The notes beneath the pieces were generated by a model, which saw only the letters and a list, made by a program, of their open reading frames with translations, ran no database searches and had not been told where the DNA came from. Shown here one piece after another: positions 28,954 to 38,243 of a stretch of 64,000 nt of DNA. How positions within the stretch are numbered: the first letter of the stretch is position 1; every line of letters starts with the position of its first letter. The translations under genes were made by a program, and so were the position numbers. Source of the DNA: Yersinia bercovieri ATCC 43970. GTDB taxonomy: Bacteria > Pseudomonadota > Gammaproteobacteria > Enterobacterales > Enterobacteriaceae. Location: the NCBI RefSeq assembly GCF_013282745.1, contig NZ_CP054044.1, positions 4,092,001 through 4,156,000 of the forward strand, written 5' to 3'.

Positions 28954-28983
28954 AAAAAACCGGCACTTGAGGCCGGTTTTTTT
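28954..28983. terminator. Bidirectional terminator after nfo
   Basis: AAAAAACCGGC and GCCGGTTTTTT form a stem with A and T tracts on both sides, 35 bases after nfo. It can also end transcripts leaving fruA on the other strand. Confidence 0.9.
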
Positions 28984-28998
28984 ATCTCTACCTAAACT

Positions 28999-29044
28999 GC
29001 GCTAACTGAATAATGCGCTAACTGAATAATGCGCTAACTGAATA
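28999..29044. repeat. Tandem repeat of 16 bp, about 2.9 copies
   Basis: The unit GCGCTAACTGAATAAT occurs three times without gaps (28999, 29015, 29031), the last copy cut after 14 bases. It lies between the nfo terminator and the fruA stop. No function is evident; copy number may vary between strains. Confidence 0.9.
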
Positions 29045-29049
29045 GAGTG

Positions 29050-30735
29050 TTACGCGACTTTCGCCACCACGTCATCAGGGCGTTTCAGCATGGCGTATGT
29101 ACCACCAGCCAACACAGTACCGGCAATAATAGCCACCAGATATAACAGCACTGGATGGATAGCCCCTGGGATCAGCAGCACGAACAAGCCGCCGTGTGGC
29201 GCCATCAGTTGTGCGCCGAATGCCATAGAGAGTGCACCTGTCAGTGCGCCACCGGCGATACAGCACGGCAAGACGCGCATTGGGTCACGGGCAGCAAACG
29301 GGATCGCCCCTTCAGAGATAAAGCATAAGCCCAGAACCAGCGCCGCTTTGCCCCCCTCCTGCTCACCTTTGTCGAACTTATGACGCGCCAACAGTGTTGC
29401 CAGACCCATTGCCAGCGGTGGCACCATCCCCGCCGCCATGATGGCTGCCATCGGTGCATAAACTGAAGAGCTAAGCAGCGCCACACCAAAGGCGTAGGCC
29501 GCTTTGTTGACCGGCCCACCCATGTCGGTACACATCATCGCACCGAGAATAGCCCCCAGCAGCACCGCATTCGCAGTACCCATGGATTGCAGCCAATCAG
29601 TCAGGCCAGTCATGATTTTTGCCACCGGCGTACCGACCACATAAATCATCACCAAACCGACAATCAAGCTCGCCACTAGCGGGATGATCAATATCGGTTT
29701 GAGCGCTTCCATACTTTGCGGTAATTGCAGTCTGGTGCTGATAGCTTTCGCGACGTAACCTGCCAGGAAACCGGCAATGATACCACCGAGGAAACCCGCA
29801 CCAGTGCTTACGGCTAACATACCACCAATCAAACCCGGCGTCAGACCTGGGCGGTCAGCAATGGAGAAGGCAATAAAGCCCGCCAAAACTGGCACCATCA
29901 GGGCAAATGCAGAACCGCCACCGATTTGCATCAAGGCGGCAGCCAGTGTGCCTTTCACTTCAAATGCTTTGATGCCGAACACAAAGGAGAGCGCGATACA
30001 CAAGCCCCCCGCCACCACCATCGGCAGCATGTAGGAGACACCGGTCAACAGGTGGCGATACGGGCCGCCAGTTTCTGTTTTCTTGCTGCTGGTGCTGCTG
30101 CCGGTTTTTGGCTGATAAACCTCAGCTTCCACCAGAGCTTTATCCAGCTCTTGCACGGTTTTCTTCAGCGCCAGACCTGTGGTGGTGCGATACATCGGTT
30201 TGCCGACAAACTTATCGAGATCCACTTCAATATCAGCGGCCACGATCACCAGATCAGCCGCCGCCACCTCTTCGGGTGTAATTGTATTGCCTGCACCCAC
30301 GGAGCCACGGGTTTCAACTTTTACCCACCAGCCACGTTTTTTCGCTTCACTTTCAATGGCTTCTGCTGCCATAAAGGTGTGCGCCACCCCTGTTGGGCAC
30401 GCAGTAATTGCCACGATACGTTTTGGCGCGCTGTTGGCCGCAACAGGCGCAGATGCTGCAACAGTCGCCTGATAGGGTTTGGCCTGAGCAATGGCTTGGG
30501 CCAGGAAAGCCTCCGGATCGCGTACCGCTGTTTCTACATCACCGATATAGAGTTTTTTGCCGTTCAGCGCACTGTCAGCCGGGGCTGATTGCCCAGCGAC
30601 AATCACCAGCTCGGCATCAGCTGCACTCTCAACCCAGCTCAGTCCTGCTTTTGCCGCCGCAGCACCCAACATCAGTGTCGCGAGGTGGCCTCTGGCCTGC
30701 CCGAGCGAACTGTCTATTATTAGTAGCGTTTTCAT
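29050..30735 (-). CDS. fruA: Fructose PTS enzyme IIBC
   Basis: The 561-residue fructose permease has two B-like domains. The N-terminal one (about 1-95) is degenerate; the functional IIB carries the phosphorylated C113 in ITACPTGVAHTFMAAEAI. The IIC membrane domain (about 225-555) follows, with GGPVNKAAYAF. It imports fructose as fructose-1-phosphate, using phosphate from FruB. It is the last gene of fruBKA, 14 bases after fruK. Confidence 0.96.
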   Translation of the reverse strand: MKTLLIIDSSLGQARGHLATLMLGAAAAKAGLSWVESAADAELVIVAGQSAPADSALNGKKLYIGDVETAVRDPEAFLAQAIAQAKPYQATVAASAPVAANSAPKRIVAITACPTGVAHTFMAAEAIESEAKKRGWWVKVETRGSVGAGNTITPEEVAAADLVIVAADIEVDLDKFVGKPMYRTTTGLALKKTVQELDKALVEAEVYQPKTGSSTSSKKTETGGPYRHLLTGVSYMLPMVVAGGLCIALSFVFGIKAFEVKGTLAAALMQIGGGSAFALMVPVLAGFIAFSIADRPGLTPGLIGGMLAVSTGAGFLGGIIAGFLAGYVAKAISTRLQLPQSMEALKPILIIPLVASLIVGLVMIYVVGTPVAKIMTGLTDWLQSMGTANAVLLGAILGAMMCTDMGGPVNKAAYAFGVALLSSSVYAPMAAIMAAGMVPPLAMGLATLLARHKFDKGEQEGGKAALVLGLCFISEGAIPFAARDPMRVLPCCIAGGALTGALSMAFGAQLMAPHGGLFVLLIPGAIHPVLLYLVAIIAGTVLAGGTYAMLKRPDDVVAKVA

Positions 30736-30749
30736 TTCGCCTCCGGAGA

Positions 30750-31688
30750 TTAATTAAAGGGTTTCAGGTCGACTTTTGCCATCATGGCGGCTAACTGCGG
30801 GCGATCCGTAATACCCACATTGCTCTGACTGACGGCCAAAGCAGCGACTGCTGTCGCCAGACGCAGCGTGTGTTCGCTGGACTCGCGCATTAATAATCCG
30901 TAGATCAGGCCACCTACCATTGAGTCACCGGCACCGACAGTGCTGACCACTTCACAGGCCGGCGGTTTTGCCAGCCAGGCACCGGAGGCGTTGACCCACA
31001 ATGCCCCTTCCGCACCGAGAGAGATAACCACATGGGCAATCCCCTGATCACGCAAGGCGTGCGCGGCCTCCACCACATCACCCAGTTCGGGTAGTGGGCG
31101 ACCAGCCCAAATTTCCAACTCACGGCGGTTTGGTTTCACCAACCATGGTGAAGCTTTCAGCCCGGCGACCAGTGCTTCACGGCTGCTGTCGAAGATGATG
31201 CATGGGCACTGGGAGCGCAGGCGTTTCATCCAGTCAGTGAAGTCATCTGGATTGACGCCAGCGGGCAGACTGCCGCTGACCGCGACCATGTCGAACTGCC
31301 CCAACCAGCTCAATGAGTCGTTGACGAAGCGATCCCAATCCGGTTTGGTCACTTCAAAACCGGAGAAGTTAAAGTCGGTCACTTCGCCATCTTTTTCCGT
31401 CAGTTTGACGTTAATGCGGGTACGGCCTGGCACCACCTGAAAACGGTTGGCGATACCCAGTTCGCTGAATAACAGCTGGAAGCCATCTTGGTTATCTTTA
31501 CCCAAGAAGCCGCCGACGGTGACATCAATTCCCAAGTCTTTCAGCACCTTGGCAACATTGATCCCTTTACCTGCGGCATGTAGACCGGCGGTTTTCACCA
31601 GATTGACTTCACCACGTTCGATTTCAGGGCAAAAACCCACCAGATCGTAAGCCGGATTCAGTGTGATGGTGGCGACTCTTCTGCTCAT
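30750..31688 (-). CDS. fruK: 1-phosphofructokinase
   Basis: The 312-residue PfkB-family kinase makes fructose-1,6-bisphosphate from fructose-1-phosphate. Family segments include [19 protein letters not shown] and the C-terminal GAGDSMVGG with the catalytic aspartate. Its start overlaps the fruB stop by four bases (translational coupling). Confidence 0.96.
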   Translation of the reverse strand: MSRRVATITLNPAYDLVGFCPEIERGEVNLVKTAGLHAAGKGINVAKVLKDLGIDVTVGGFLGKDNQDGFQLLFSELGIANRFQVVPGRTRINVKLTEKDGEVTDFNFSGFEVTKPDWDRFVNDSLSWLGQFDMVAVSGSLPAGVNPDDFTDWMKRLRSQCPCIIFDSSREALVAGLKASPWLVKPNRRELEIWAGRPLPELGDVVEAAHALRDQGIAHVVISLGAEGALWVNASGAWLAKPPACEVVSTVGAGDSMVGGLIYGLLMRESSEHTLRLATAVAALAVSQSNVGITDRPQLAAMMAKVDLKPFN

Positions 31689-32818
31689 GCTGCCCCCTCG
31701 CCCAAACCGGCGGCGATAGCTTCACCAATGGCATCCAGTGCTGCCTGTGCATCTTCACCGCTGGCGGTAAAGCGCAGGCGATTGCCTTTTTTAACCCCTA
31801 AAGCCACTACTTTCATCAGACTACGTCCATTAGCGGGTTTACCGGTGCCGTCCAAGTTGGTCACGGTGATTTCACTGGTAAACTGTTTGATTGTATTGAC
31901 TAAAATCGTCCCTGGTCGCGCATGTAACCCGTGTTCGTTACGGATAACAAATTCAGCGCTTAAGACTTCGCTTTGCTCAACATACTCGCGGGTCAGCAGT
32001 GCCAGCAGCGCGGCGGCATCGGCGTTCAGCAACAGGTCAGCTTTTTTCGCCAGTAGCAGGTCGCTGAGATAGTTCAGCACCGACAGCGGTTGATCATCAG
32101 CTACCGAGAGTGTCAGCAGCAGAGCCACTTTTTCGCCATGATGCTCGAAAGCAGTCGCCGGGCGGCTTACCGTGGCAGCACTGACCAAATTGCCTTCGGT
32201 GCTGTCACTCAACCAGATACCCTGCCCCAAATTCAGTGGCGCACGGGTAATCACATCACTCACAAAACGGGCATCGACTGCGCCGATTTGCTGTAAACGA
32301 CCGGCATTCAGCGCTTGCAGCGTGATCAGGTTATCCGCCGCCACATCAAGGGCTATCAGTGAGGTGTCGAAATGGAATTCAGCCGCTTTTTTCTCTCCCA
32401 TCAGCAAACTGCGTAACTCTTCAGCCGAGGTAGTGGTGGCCAGTTGCTCCGCCACCGCATCATCACTTAATACGTGGGTTAACTGGCGCAATAAGGCCAA
32501 ATGCTCATCAGAACGGGCCGCAATGCCAATCACGATATAGGCGGTTTGATCGTCGCCCCACGCGATGCCCTGCGGGAATTGGAACACCTGTACGCCGGTG
32601 TTCAGCACTAAGTCGCGGGTATCAGTGGTACCATGTGGAATGGCGATACCATTACCCAGATAGGTGGATGTTTGCTGCTCGCGGGCCAACATGCCATCAA
32701 CATAAGCGGCAGCCACGCAACCCGCTTGAGTCAGTGCCGCGGCCACCTGAGTGATAGCGTCGTTTTTACTGTCTGCTTGTGCAGCCAGATGGATATCTTT
32801 CGTCGATAATTGGAACAT
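31685..32818 (-). CDS. fruB: Fructose PTS fusion protein IIA-HPr (FPr)
   Basis: The 377-residue phosphotransfer protein has an N-terminal IIA domain with phosphohistidine H62 ([10 protein letters not shown]), a middle region and a C-terminal HPr-like domain with H299 ([10 protein letters not shown]). It receives phosphate from enzyme I and passes it to FruA. The ribosome site AGGAGATAT is strong. Two Cra boxes lie just upstream, so the operon is repressed by Cra and relieved by fructose-1-phosphate. Confidence 0.96.
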   Translation of the reverse strand: MFQLSTKDIHLAAQADSKNDAITQVAAALTQAGCVAAAYVDGMLAREQQTSTYLGNGIAIPHGTTDTRDLVLNTGVQVFQFPQGIAWGDDQTAYIVIGIAARSDEHLALLRQLTHVLSDDAVAEQLATTTSAEELRSLLMGEKKAAEFHFDTSLIALDVAADNLITLQALNAGRLQQIGAVDARFVSDVITRAPLNLGQGIWLSDSTEGNLVSAATVSRPATAFEHHGEKVALLLTLSVADDQPLSVLNYLSDLLLAKKADLLLNADAAALLALLTREYVEQSEVLSAEFVIRNEHGLHARPGTILVNTIKQFTSEITVTNLDGTGKPANGRSLMKVVALGVKKGNRLRFTASGEDAQAALDAIGEAIAAGLGEGAA

Positions 32819-32838
32819 ATATCTCCTCTCCTGCTGAA

Positions 32839-32854
32839 GTTGAATCGTTTCAGC
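32839..32854 (-). promoter_or_regulatory. Cra (FruR) operator 1
   Basis: On the minus strand GCTGAAACGATTCAAC fits the Cra consensus (GCTGAAWCGWTTCA). It lies 20 bases before the fruB start, over the transcript start region. Confidence 0.88.
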
Positions 32855-32904
32855 TTTAATGAGAAACAGGAGCGTTACCCTTTATCATCTGGTGACGAGA
32901 TAAC

Positions 32905-32920
32905 GCTGAAACGTTTCAAG
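32905..32920 (+). promoter_or_regulatory. Cra (FruR) operator 2
   Basis: GCTGAAACGTTTCAAG is a second consensus Cra site, 66 bases from the first, giving the two-site arrangement known for fruBKA in E. coli. Confidence 0.88.
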
Positions 32921-33079
32921 GAGTGTGTTTCCAGCTAAGAATATATGCAAGTTTTCTGCTCTAATTCTTGATGGATTTTTGACATCCCGCACATTTTTGC
33001 TATGAACAGGTTTATGTCAGTAGCGAAATGGCCAAACTAGCTGATGGTTGCTGATACACATTTATAGGGAGTGAATACG

Positions 33080-33502
33080 ATGTCTGTTGTGGTCGGTGTT
33101 GGCGTGATTATCGTCAATCAACAAGGTGATGTACTGTTGGGTAAGCGTTGCGGTCAGCATGCCCCTTACTGGTCAATTCCCGGTGGTCATATGGAGGCTG
33201 GGGAGTCATTTGAGCAGGCGGCGACACGCGAGATTTTCGAAGAAACCGGCTTAAATATCAATAATCTGCATGTTATCGCGCTGTGCAATAACATTGCCAC
33301 CTGGCGCGATGAGGGCAAACATACCGTTTCGGTCTGCTTACTGGCGCAGCATCCCGGTGGACAGCCAGAGCTGAAAGAGCCGGATAAGTGTCAGCAATGG
33401 CTATGGTGTAATCCACGGGAGTTACCTGAACCGCATTTTGAAGCCAGCCGCCACGCCATCGATTTATGGCTCAATCAGCAGTTTTACCGCACTTACGACT
33501 AA
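33080..33502 (+). CDS. NUDIX hydrolase, NUDT15-like
   Basis: The 140-residue pyrophosphohydrolase carries the complete Nudix box GHMEAGESFEQAATREIFEETGL (about residues 37-59). ATG 33080 follows AGGGAG; an upstream GTG is less likely. The overall pattern (VGVGVIIVNQQGDVLLGKR, EPDKCQQWLW) resembles NUDT15-type nucleotide triphosphatases that clean damaged or unusual NTPs. The exact substrate is unknown. It is a single-gene unit divergent from fruBKA. Confidence 0.85.
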   Translation: MSVVVGVGVIIVNQQGDVLLGKRCGQHAPYWSIPGGHMEAGESFEQAATREIFEETGLNINNLHVIALCNNIATWRDEGKHTVSVCLLAQHPGGQPELKEPDKCQQWLWCNPRELPEPHFEASRHAIDLWLNQQFYRTYD

Positions 33503-33805
33503 AAAATAGCGCTATATAAGCCACCATATAACCAGCAATTTCAGCTGGTTATTTGCCCTGCGTCGCAAAAATTCGTTCATTCCTCGCATTTATACTCAGC
33601 AAATCTGAACTAATATTGCTAAATACCCCATTCGGGTTAGCCATCAGTAGAAAATCGCCCTACAATAGACCTACTTATATTATGGGATAGATTTATCGCT
33701 ATTGGATAAGTTTTTATTGGCAGATTATCTGGCATCTTAGCTATTAGTGCATTTGATCCGTCTGTTTCACCAATAATTATTAGATAATTTACAGTGGGTG
33801 CAATT
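33503..33805. other. Intergenic region between the NUDIX gene and torY
   Basis: A hairpin AACCAGC/GCTGGTT (33530-33550) follows the NUDIX gene and may end its transcript. The remainder should contain the anaerobic promoter of torYZ, but I find no clear FNR or TorR box. Confidence 0.5.
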
Positions 33806-34954
33806 ATGAGCAAAAAACAGACTGGCTTCGTGAAACGACGCCGGTGGGGATGGTTATGGATACTGCTGATCGGCATCATTATAGGTGCGGCGTTATTGGC
33901 AGGTACTGCTACTGTCCTCCATAAAACCAGCGACACCGCGTTCTGCGTCTCCTGCCACACCATGCAACAGCCCTTGGCTGAATATCAGGGAAGTGTCCAC
34001 TTTCAAAATACCAAAGGCATCCGTGCTGAATGTGCTGACTGTCATGTACCCCATGAGCCACTGGACTATTTATGGACCAAAATCCGCGCGGTGAAAGATA
34101 TCTACGGTGAAATGGCTGGCACTATTGATACACCAGAGAAATATGAAGCTCATAAACTTGCCATGGCCCAATCGGTCTGGAAGACGCTGAAAGAGAGTGA
34201 TTCCGCCACCTGCCGCTCATGCCACAGTTTTGATGCCATGGATATCACTGGGCAAAGTGCTGAAGCGCGCATTCAGCATCCTGTGGCGATTAAAAAAGGT
34301 GAAACCTGCATCGACTGCCATAAAGGTGTCGCCCACATCCTGCCGGATATGAGTGAAGTAACCCAAGCGGGTGCTGCTGAACTGGCAACCGCCGCCGCGC
34401 AAACTCCCGCCAGTGCCACCACGCTCTATACCATCGCTACTGAGCCGTTCTTTATGAACGCCAGTGATAGCCATAACGCCGGTAATCTGATGCCATCGAC
34501 CCAAGTTGAAGTGCTGAAACAGCAAGGTGATCAGGTGTTGGTGGATGTTAAAGGCTGGCAGCAAGATGGCGTAGCAGAGGTATTCTATGCCGCCCAGGGC
34601 AAGCGCATCCTGAGTGTTTTACTGGGTGACGACGCGCAAAAAGCACTGAAAACCCTTAGCACCCAGACAGACCCGGAAACCCAACTGGTGTGGCATCAGG
34701 TCGCGCTTCAGGTGTGGTTACCGAAGAAGCAACTGGTTGATGATCAACAGAAAATATGGCGCTATGCCGCCGATATGATGTCAGCCAACTGCACCGGCTG
34801 CCACGGCTTGACGGCGCTGGATCGCTTCAACGCGAACCAATGGATTGGGGTAATCAAAGGCATGGCACCACGCACCTCCCTGACGCAGGAACAGCTGCGC
34901 GTGATGACCCAGTACGTACAAAAACATGGCAGTGATATGCCGGCCAAGCTGTAA
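33806..34954 (+). CDS. torY: Pentaheme c-type cytochrome TorY (NapC/NirT family)
   Basis: The 382-residue membrane-anchored cytochrome passes electrons from menaquinol to the periplasmic reductase encoded next. One N-terminal transmembrane helix (about 13-35) is followed by four CxxCH heme sites (C47, C76, C136, C168) in the NapC-like domain. A fifth is in the C-terminal domain (C329, CTGCHGL). The wording HKTSDTAFC, KGIRAECADCH and SATCRSCHSFDAMDI is closest to E. coli TorY. TorC is the alternative. It is 13 bases before torZ. Confidence 0.87.
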   Translation: MSKKQTGFVKRRRWGWLWILLIGIIIGAALLAGTATVLHKTSDTAFCVSCHTMQQPLAEYQGSVHFQNTKGIRAECADCHVPHEPLDYLWTKIRAVKDIYGEMAGTIDTPEKYEAHKLAMAQSVWKTLKESDSATCRSCHSFDAMDITGQSAEARIQHPVAIKKGETCIDCHKGVAHILPDMSEVTQAGAAELATAAAQTPASATTLYTIATEPFFMNASDSHNAGNLMPSTQVEVLKQQGDQVLVDVKGWQQDGVAEVFYAAQGKRILSVLLGDDAQKALKTLSTQTDPETQLVWHQVALQVWLPKKQLVDDQQKIWRYAADMMSANCTGCHGLTALDRFNANQWIGVIKGMAPRTSLTQEQLRVMTQYVQKHGSDMPAKL

Positions 34955-34967
34955 ATAAGAGGCGAAA

Positions 34968-37448
34968 ATGACTAAATACCAAATACAACCTTTACAAATG
35001 AGCCGCCGTCGCTTCTTACTGGGCAGCAGTGCCTTGGCAGTTTTACCACTGGTTGGCGGCCTGTGGCCTAAATCCGCATTAGCACAAGCCATCAGTCAAG
35101 CTTTACCTCAGTTTCTGGCGCTGCGTCAGGCGCAAAAAGGGATTCTGACTGGCGCGCATTGGGGCGCATTTGAAGCCATCGTCGAGAATGGCCGCATGGT
35201 CGCTGTTCAGCCAGTCAAAGATGACCCTTGGCCGAATGAGTTGATCACCATGGCCCCGTATCAGGTACATGCCGATAACCGCATAAAATATCCGATGGTG
35301 CGAAAAAGCTGGTTGGAGGGCGGCCCCGGCAGCCATACCGAGCTGCGTGGCCGTGATGAGTGGGTGCGGGTTAGTTGGGATAAAGCTACCGAATTGGTGT
35401 GCAATGAGATTGTACGTGTGCAGAAAGATCACGGTCCGCAGGCGCTGTACGCCGGTTCTTATGGCTGGAAAAGTGTCGGTATGCTGCACAACAGTCGCAC
35501 CCTGCTACAGCGGCTAATGAATCTCAGTGGCGGCTTCCTCGGCTATGCCGGCGACTACTCCACCGGGGCTGCACAGGTGATTATGACCCACGTGATGGGG
35601 TCGATGGAGGTTTACGAGCAGCAAACCGCCTGGCCGAATGTGGTTGATAACAGCGAACTGGTGATCCTGTGGGGCTGTAACCCGATGATCACCTTGAAAA
35701 ATAGCTGGAATATCCCCGACCATGTGGGCCAAACCGGTTTTGAGGCGCTGAAGAAAAAAGGCATCAAAGTCATCAGTATTGACCCGGTGCATAATGACAG
35801 CGCCAAATTTACCAATGCACAATGGATCGCCCCGCGCCCTTATACCGACAGCGCCATGCTGATTGGCATTGCCCACACCTTATTGACTGAGAAGTTGCAT
35901 AATCCCGACTTTATCAAAACCTATACTATCGGTTTTGACAAATTCCAGACCTATCTGTTGGGGGAAGCTGACGGCCAGCCGAAGACAGCAGAGTGGGCAG
36001 CAGATATCAGTGGCGTGGATGCCGATGTACTGCGCCAACTGGCGCGAGATATGGCGAAACAGCGCACCATGATCATGGGCGGCTGGGGGATTCAGCGCCA
36101 GCACCATGGTGAACAGCAGCACTGGCTGCTGGTGACAGTCGCGGCAATGCTCGGCCAAATTGGCCTGCCGGGCGGTGGTTTTGGTTTCAGCTATCACTAC
36201 TCCTCCGGCGGTAGCCCGACCGCGAAAGGCGGCATCTTGCCGGGGATCTCTGCCGGTAACGCGCCGAAGAATTCACCGGCGCCGATCCCGGTGGCACGCA
36301 TTGCCGAATGTTTGGCTAATCCGGGGAAAACCATTGATTTCAATGGCACTAAAGTGACCTATCCGGATGTCAAAATGGTCTATGTGGCGGGTGGTAACAC
36401 CTTCCATCAGCATCAGGACACCAATAATCTGGTGAAAGCCTGGCAGCACCCAGAAACCATCGTGGTGAACGAACCCTACTGGACCGCCACCGCGAAGCAC
36501 GCGGATATTGTGCTGCCCGCCACCACCAGTTATGAACGTAACGATCTGGAGATGGGCGGCGACTATTCGCAGCTTTATGTCTTCCCGATGCACCAGTGTG
36601 TGCCGCCACAACATGAGTCCCGCAGCGATTTTGATATCTTCGCCGCAATGGCGACCCGTTTGGGGGTGATTGATGCCTTTACCGAGGGCAAAGATGAAAC
36701 CCAGTGGTTGAAATCGATGTATGACGATATGAAATCTCAGGCCCGTACTGCGCGGGTGGCGCTGCCGCCGTTTGATATGTTCTGGGAGTCAAACAACTAT
36801 ATTCGCTTCCCGATCCCCGAGGCGAATAAGCAGTGGGTCCGGTTCGCTGACTATCGTGAAAATCCGTTGCTCAATCCGCTCGGCACGCCGTCCGGCAAGA
36901 TTGAGATCTACTCCGATACCATCGCCAAAATGGATTATGCCGATTGTCAGGGAATTCCGACCTGGATGCCACCACACGAGTGGTATCGCGGCGTAGAGGC
37001 GAAGAAATATCCGCTGTCACTGAATACCGCACATCCGATTAACCGGCTGCATTCGCAGTTAGATAACACGCCGCTACGTGAAAAATATGCGGTTGCCGAT
37101 CGGGAGGCGATACTGATCAGCCCGCAAGATGCCAGCGCACGCCAGATTGTGAATGGTGATTTGGTGCGGGCGTTTAATGATCGCGGGCAGATATTGGTGG
37201 GTGCAGTGGTATCAGAGGATGTGCGGCCAGGCGTGGTACGGATCAGTGAAGGTGCATGGTTTGACCCCGCCGAGCCGTCAGTGCCGGGTTCCATCTGTAA
37301 AAATGGCAATATCAACTGTCTGACTTTCGATATCGGCTCTTCCAGTCTGGCGCAGGGTAACTGTGGGCAGATGGCGCAGCTTGAGATTGAGAAGTACAGC
37401 GGGCCGGTACTAAAAAATACCGCTCATAGTGTGCCCATTGGGGCATAG
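34968..37448 (+). CDS. torZ: Molybdoenzyme, TMAO / biotin sulfoxide-type reductase (TorZ-like)
   Basis: The 826-residue periplasmic molybdopterin-guanine-dinucleotide enzyme of the DMSO reductase family starts with a Tat signal (SRRRFLLGSSALAVLPLVGG). The molybdenum ligand is a serine, S198 in GDYSTGAAQVI, as in TMAO and DMSO reductases. GGGFGFSYHYSSGG and the C-terminal cofactor segments are present. It reduces N- or S-oxides as anaerobic electron acceptors, using electrons from the cytochrome gene 13 bases upstream. It resembles TorZ more than TorA by eye; the true substrate is not proven. Confidence 0.87.
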   Translation: MTKYQIQPLQMSRRRFLLGSSALAVLPLVGGLWPKSALAQAISQALPQFLALRQAQKGILTGAHWGAFEAIVENGRMVAVQPVKDDPWPNELITMAPYQVHADNRIKYPMVRKSWLEGGPGSHTELRGRDEWVRVSWDKATELVCNEIVRVQKDHGPQALYAGSYGWKSVGMLHNSRTLLQRLMNLSGGFLGYAGDYSTGAAQVIMTHVMGSMEVYEQQTAWPNVVDNSELVILWGCNPMITLKNSWNIPDHVGQTGFEALKKKGIKVISIDPVHNDSAKFTNAQWIAPRPYTDSAMLIGIAHTLLTEKLHNPDFIKTYTIGFDKFQTYLLGEADGQPKTAEWAADISGVDADVLRQLARDMAKQRTMIMGGWGIQRQHHGEQQHWLLVTVAAMLGQIGLPGGGFGFSYHYSSGGSPTAKGGILPGISAGNAPKNSPAPIPVARIAECLANPGKTIDFNGTKVTYPDVKMVYVAGGNTFHQHQDTNNLVKAWQHPETIVVNEPYWTATAKHADIVLPATTSYERNDLEMGGDYSQLYVFPMHQCVPPQHESRSDFDIFAAMATRLGVIDAFTEGKDETQWLKSMYDDMKSQARTARVALPPFDMFWESNNYIRFPIPEANKQWVRFADYRENPLLNPLGTPSGKIEIYSDTIAKMDYADCQGIPTWMPPHEWYRGVEAKKYPLSLNTAHPINRLHSQLDNTPLREKYAVADREAILISPQDASARQIVNGDLVRAFNDRGQILVGAVVSEDVRPGVVRISEGAWFDPAEPSVPGSICKNGNINCLTFDIGSSSLAQGNCGQMAQLEIEKYSGPVLKNTAHSVPIGA

Positions 37449-37451
37449 AGG

Positions 37452-37555
37452 ATAGGTGAGCCAAGGGTTGACCGCACCTACGGGCACTCCGGCGGCTTAC
37501 GCCGCTTACGACCCGAACGGCACGTTTCCCCTTGGTTCAGCTTTATCAGCCGTTT
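37452..37555. repeat. Dispersed intergenic repeat, copy 3
   Basis: The core GGGCACTCCGGCGGCTTACG followed by CCGCTTACGACCCGAACGGCACG matches the copies at 8973-9254. The flanks AAGGG...CCCTT form an outer inverted repeat, and GGCG-GCTTA-CGCC an inner one. It lies between convergent torZ and yeiW. Confidence 0.75.
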
Positions 37556-37588
37556 AGGAGGGCAATAGTGATATCGCCCTCCTATTCA

Positions 37589-37843
37589 TTAAGGCGCAGT
37601 ATCGGCTTCTAGCTTAATCAAATAGACCAGCGCCTGTTCGCGGGTGTCAAAACACATCTCCCGCAGAGCTTGCAGGCTGGCACAAACCGCGGGGCGAGCT
37701 GGGGAGTGAAAAATACCACAGCGCATCTGATCATCTAAATGCAGGCAACGGGTGTTAGCGGGTTTGCCGAGTGGCATACCGGGGATCGGGCTGGAAATAG
37801 AAGGAGCAATACAGCAGGCACCGCAATCTGAGCGACACTCCAT
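37589..37843 (-). CDS. yeiW: YeiW, YkgJ-type cysteine cluster protein
   Basis: The 84-residue protein has the UPF0153/YkgJ cysteine pattern: [11 protein letters not shown] at the start, then RC, RCGIF and AVC. This set may bind zinc or an iron-sulfur centre. Start 37843 follows AGGAG and gives exactly the length of E. coli YeiW (84 residues); the longer open frame upstream is not needed. The function is unknown. Its position between fru and yeiP matches E. coli gene order. Confidence 0.88.
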   Translation of the reverse strand: MECRSDCGACCIAPSISSPIPGMPLGKPANTRCLHLDDQMRCGIFHSPARPAVCASLQALREMCFDTREQALVYLIKLEADTAP

Positions 37844-38243
37844 CAGCAGGCTCCTGTAGGCTGGTGGAATAAGAGCGGACAATAGCAATCGCCCCACAGA
37901 ACTACCAGTACTATTCTTAAACAGCCGCTGAATAGCCGATCCAGCCCACGAATATCCCTTTCTGTCGCGCTTTACTCTCACGGGCTTATCATTCAACTCA
38001 ACCCAGGCTGTGTGATATAGAGATAGCGCCCCCCTTGAACCAAACTAATCACTGGCTAATTAATCAGCACAAGAATATTCAGCTGTTTACAGTTTCATGT
38101 GCATCTTGTACCATTGAGCTAGTACAAAAGAACTATTCACCCTATTAGCTATTATTTCCAACGTAATTGCTGTTGCAGGTAGGCTGCCAGTAAATGCAGC
38201 GAACACACCTGTAATTTCAAGTACGAAGAGAATTTGGAGTTGT
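37844..38243. other. Intergenic region with a short ERIC-like element
   Basis: The 400 bases have no supported gene. At about 38171-38232 the arms GTTGCAGGT and ACCTGTAATTTCAAGTACGA repeat the outer arms of ERIC copies in this window. The ERIC centre is missing, as in a deletion derivative. Confidence 0.55.
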
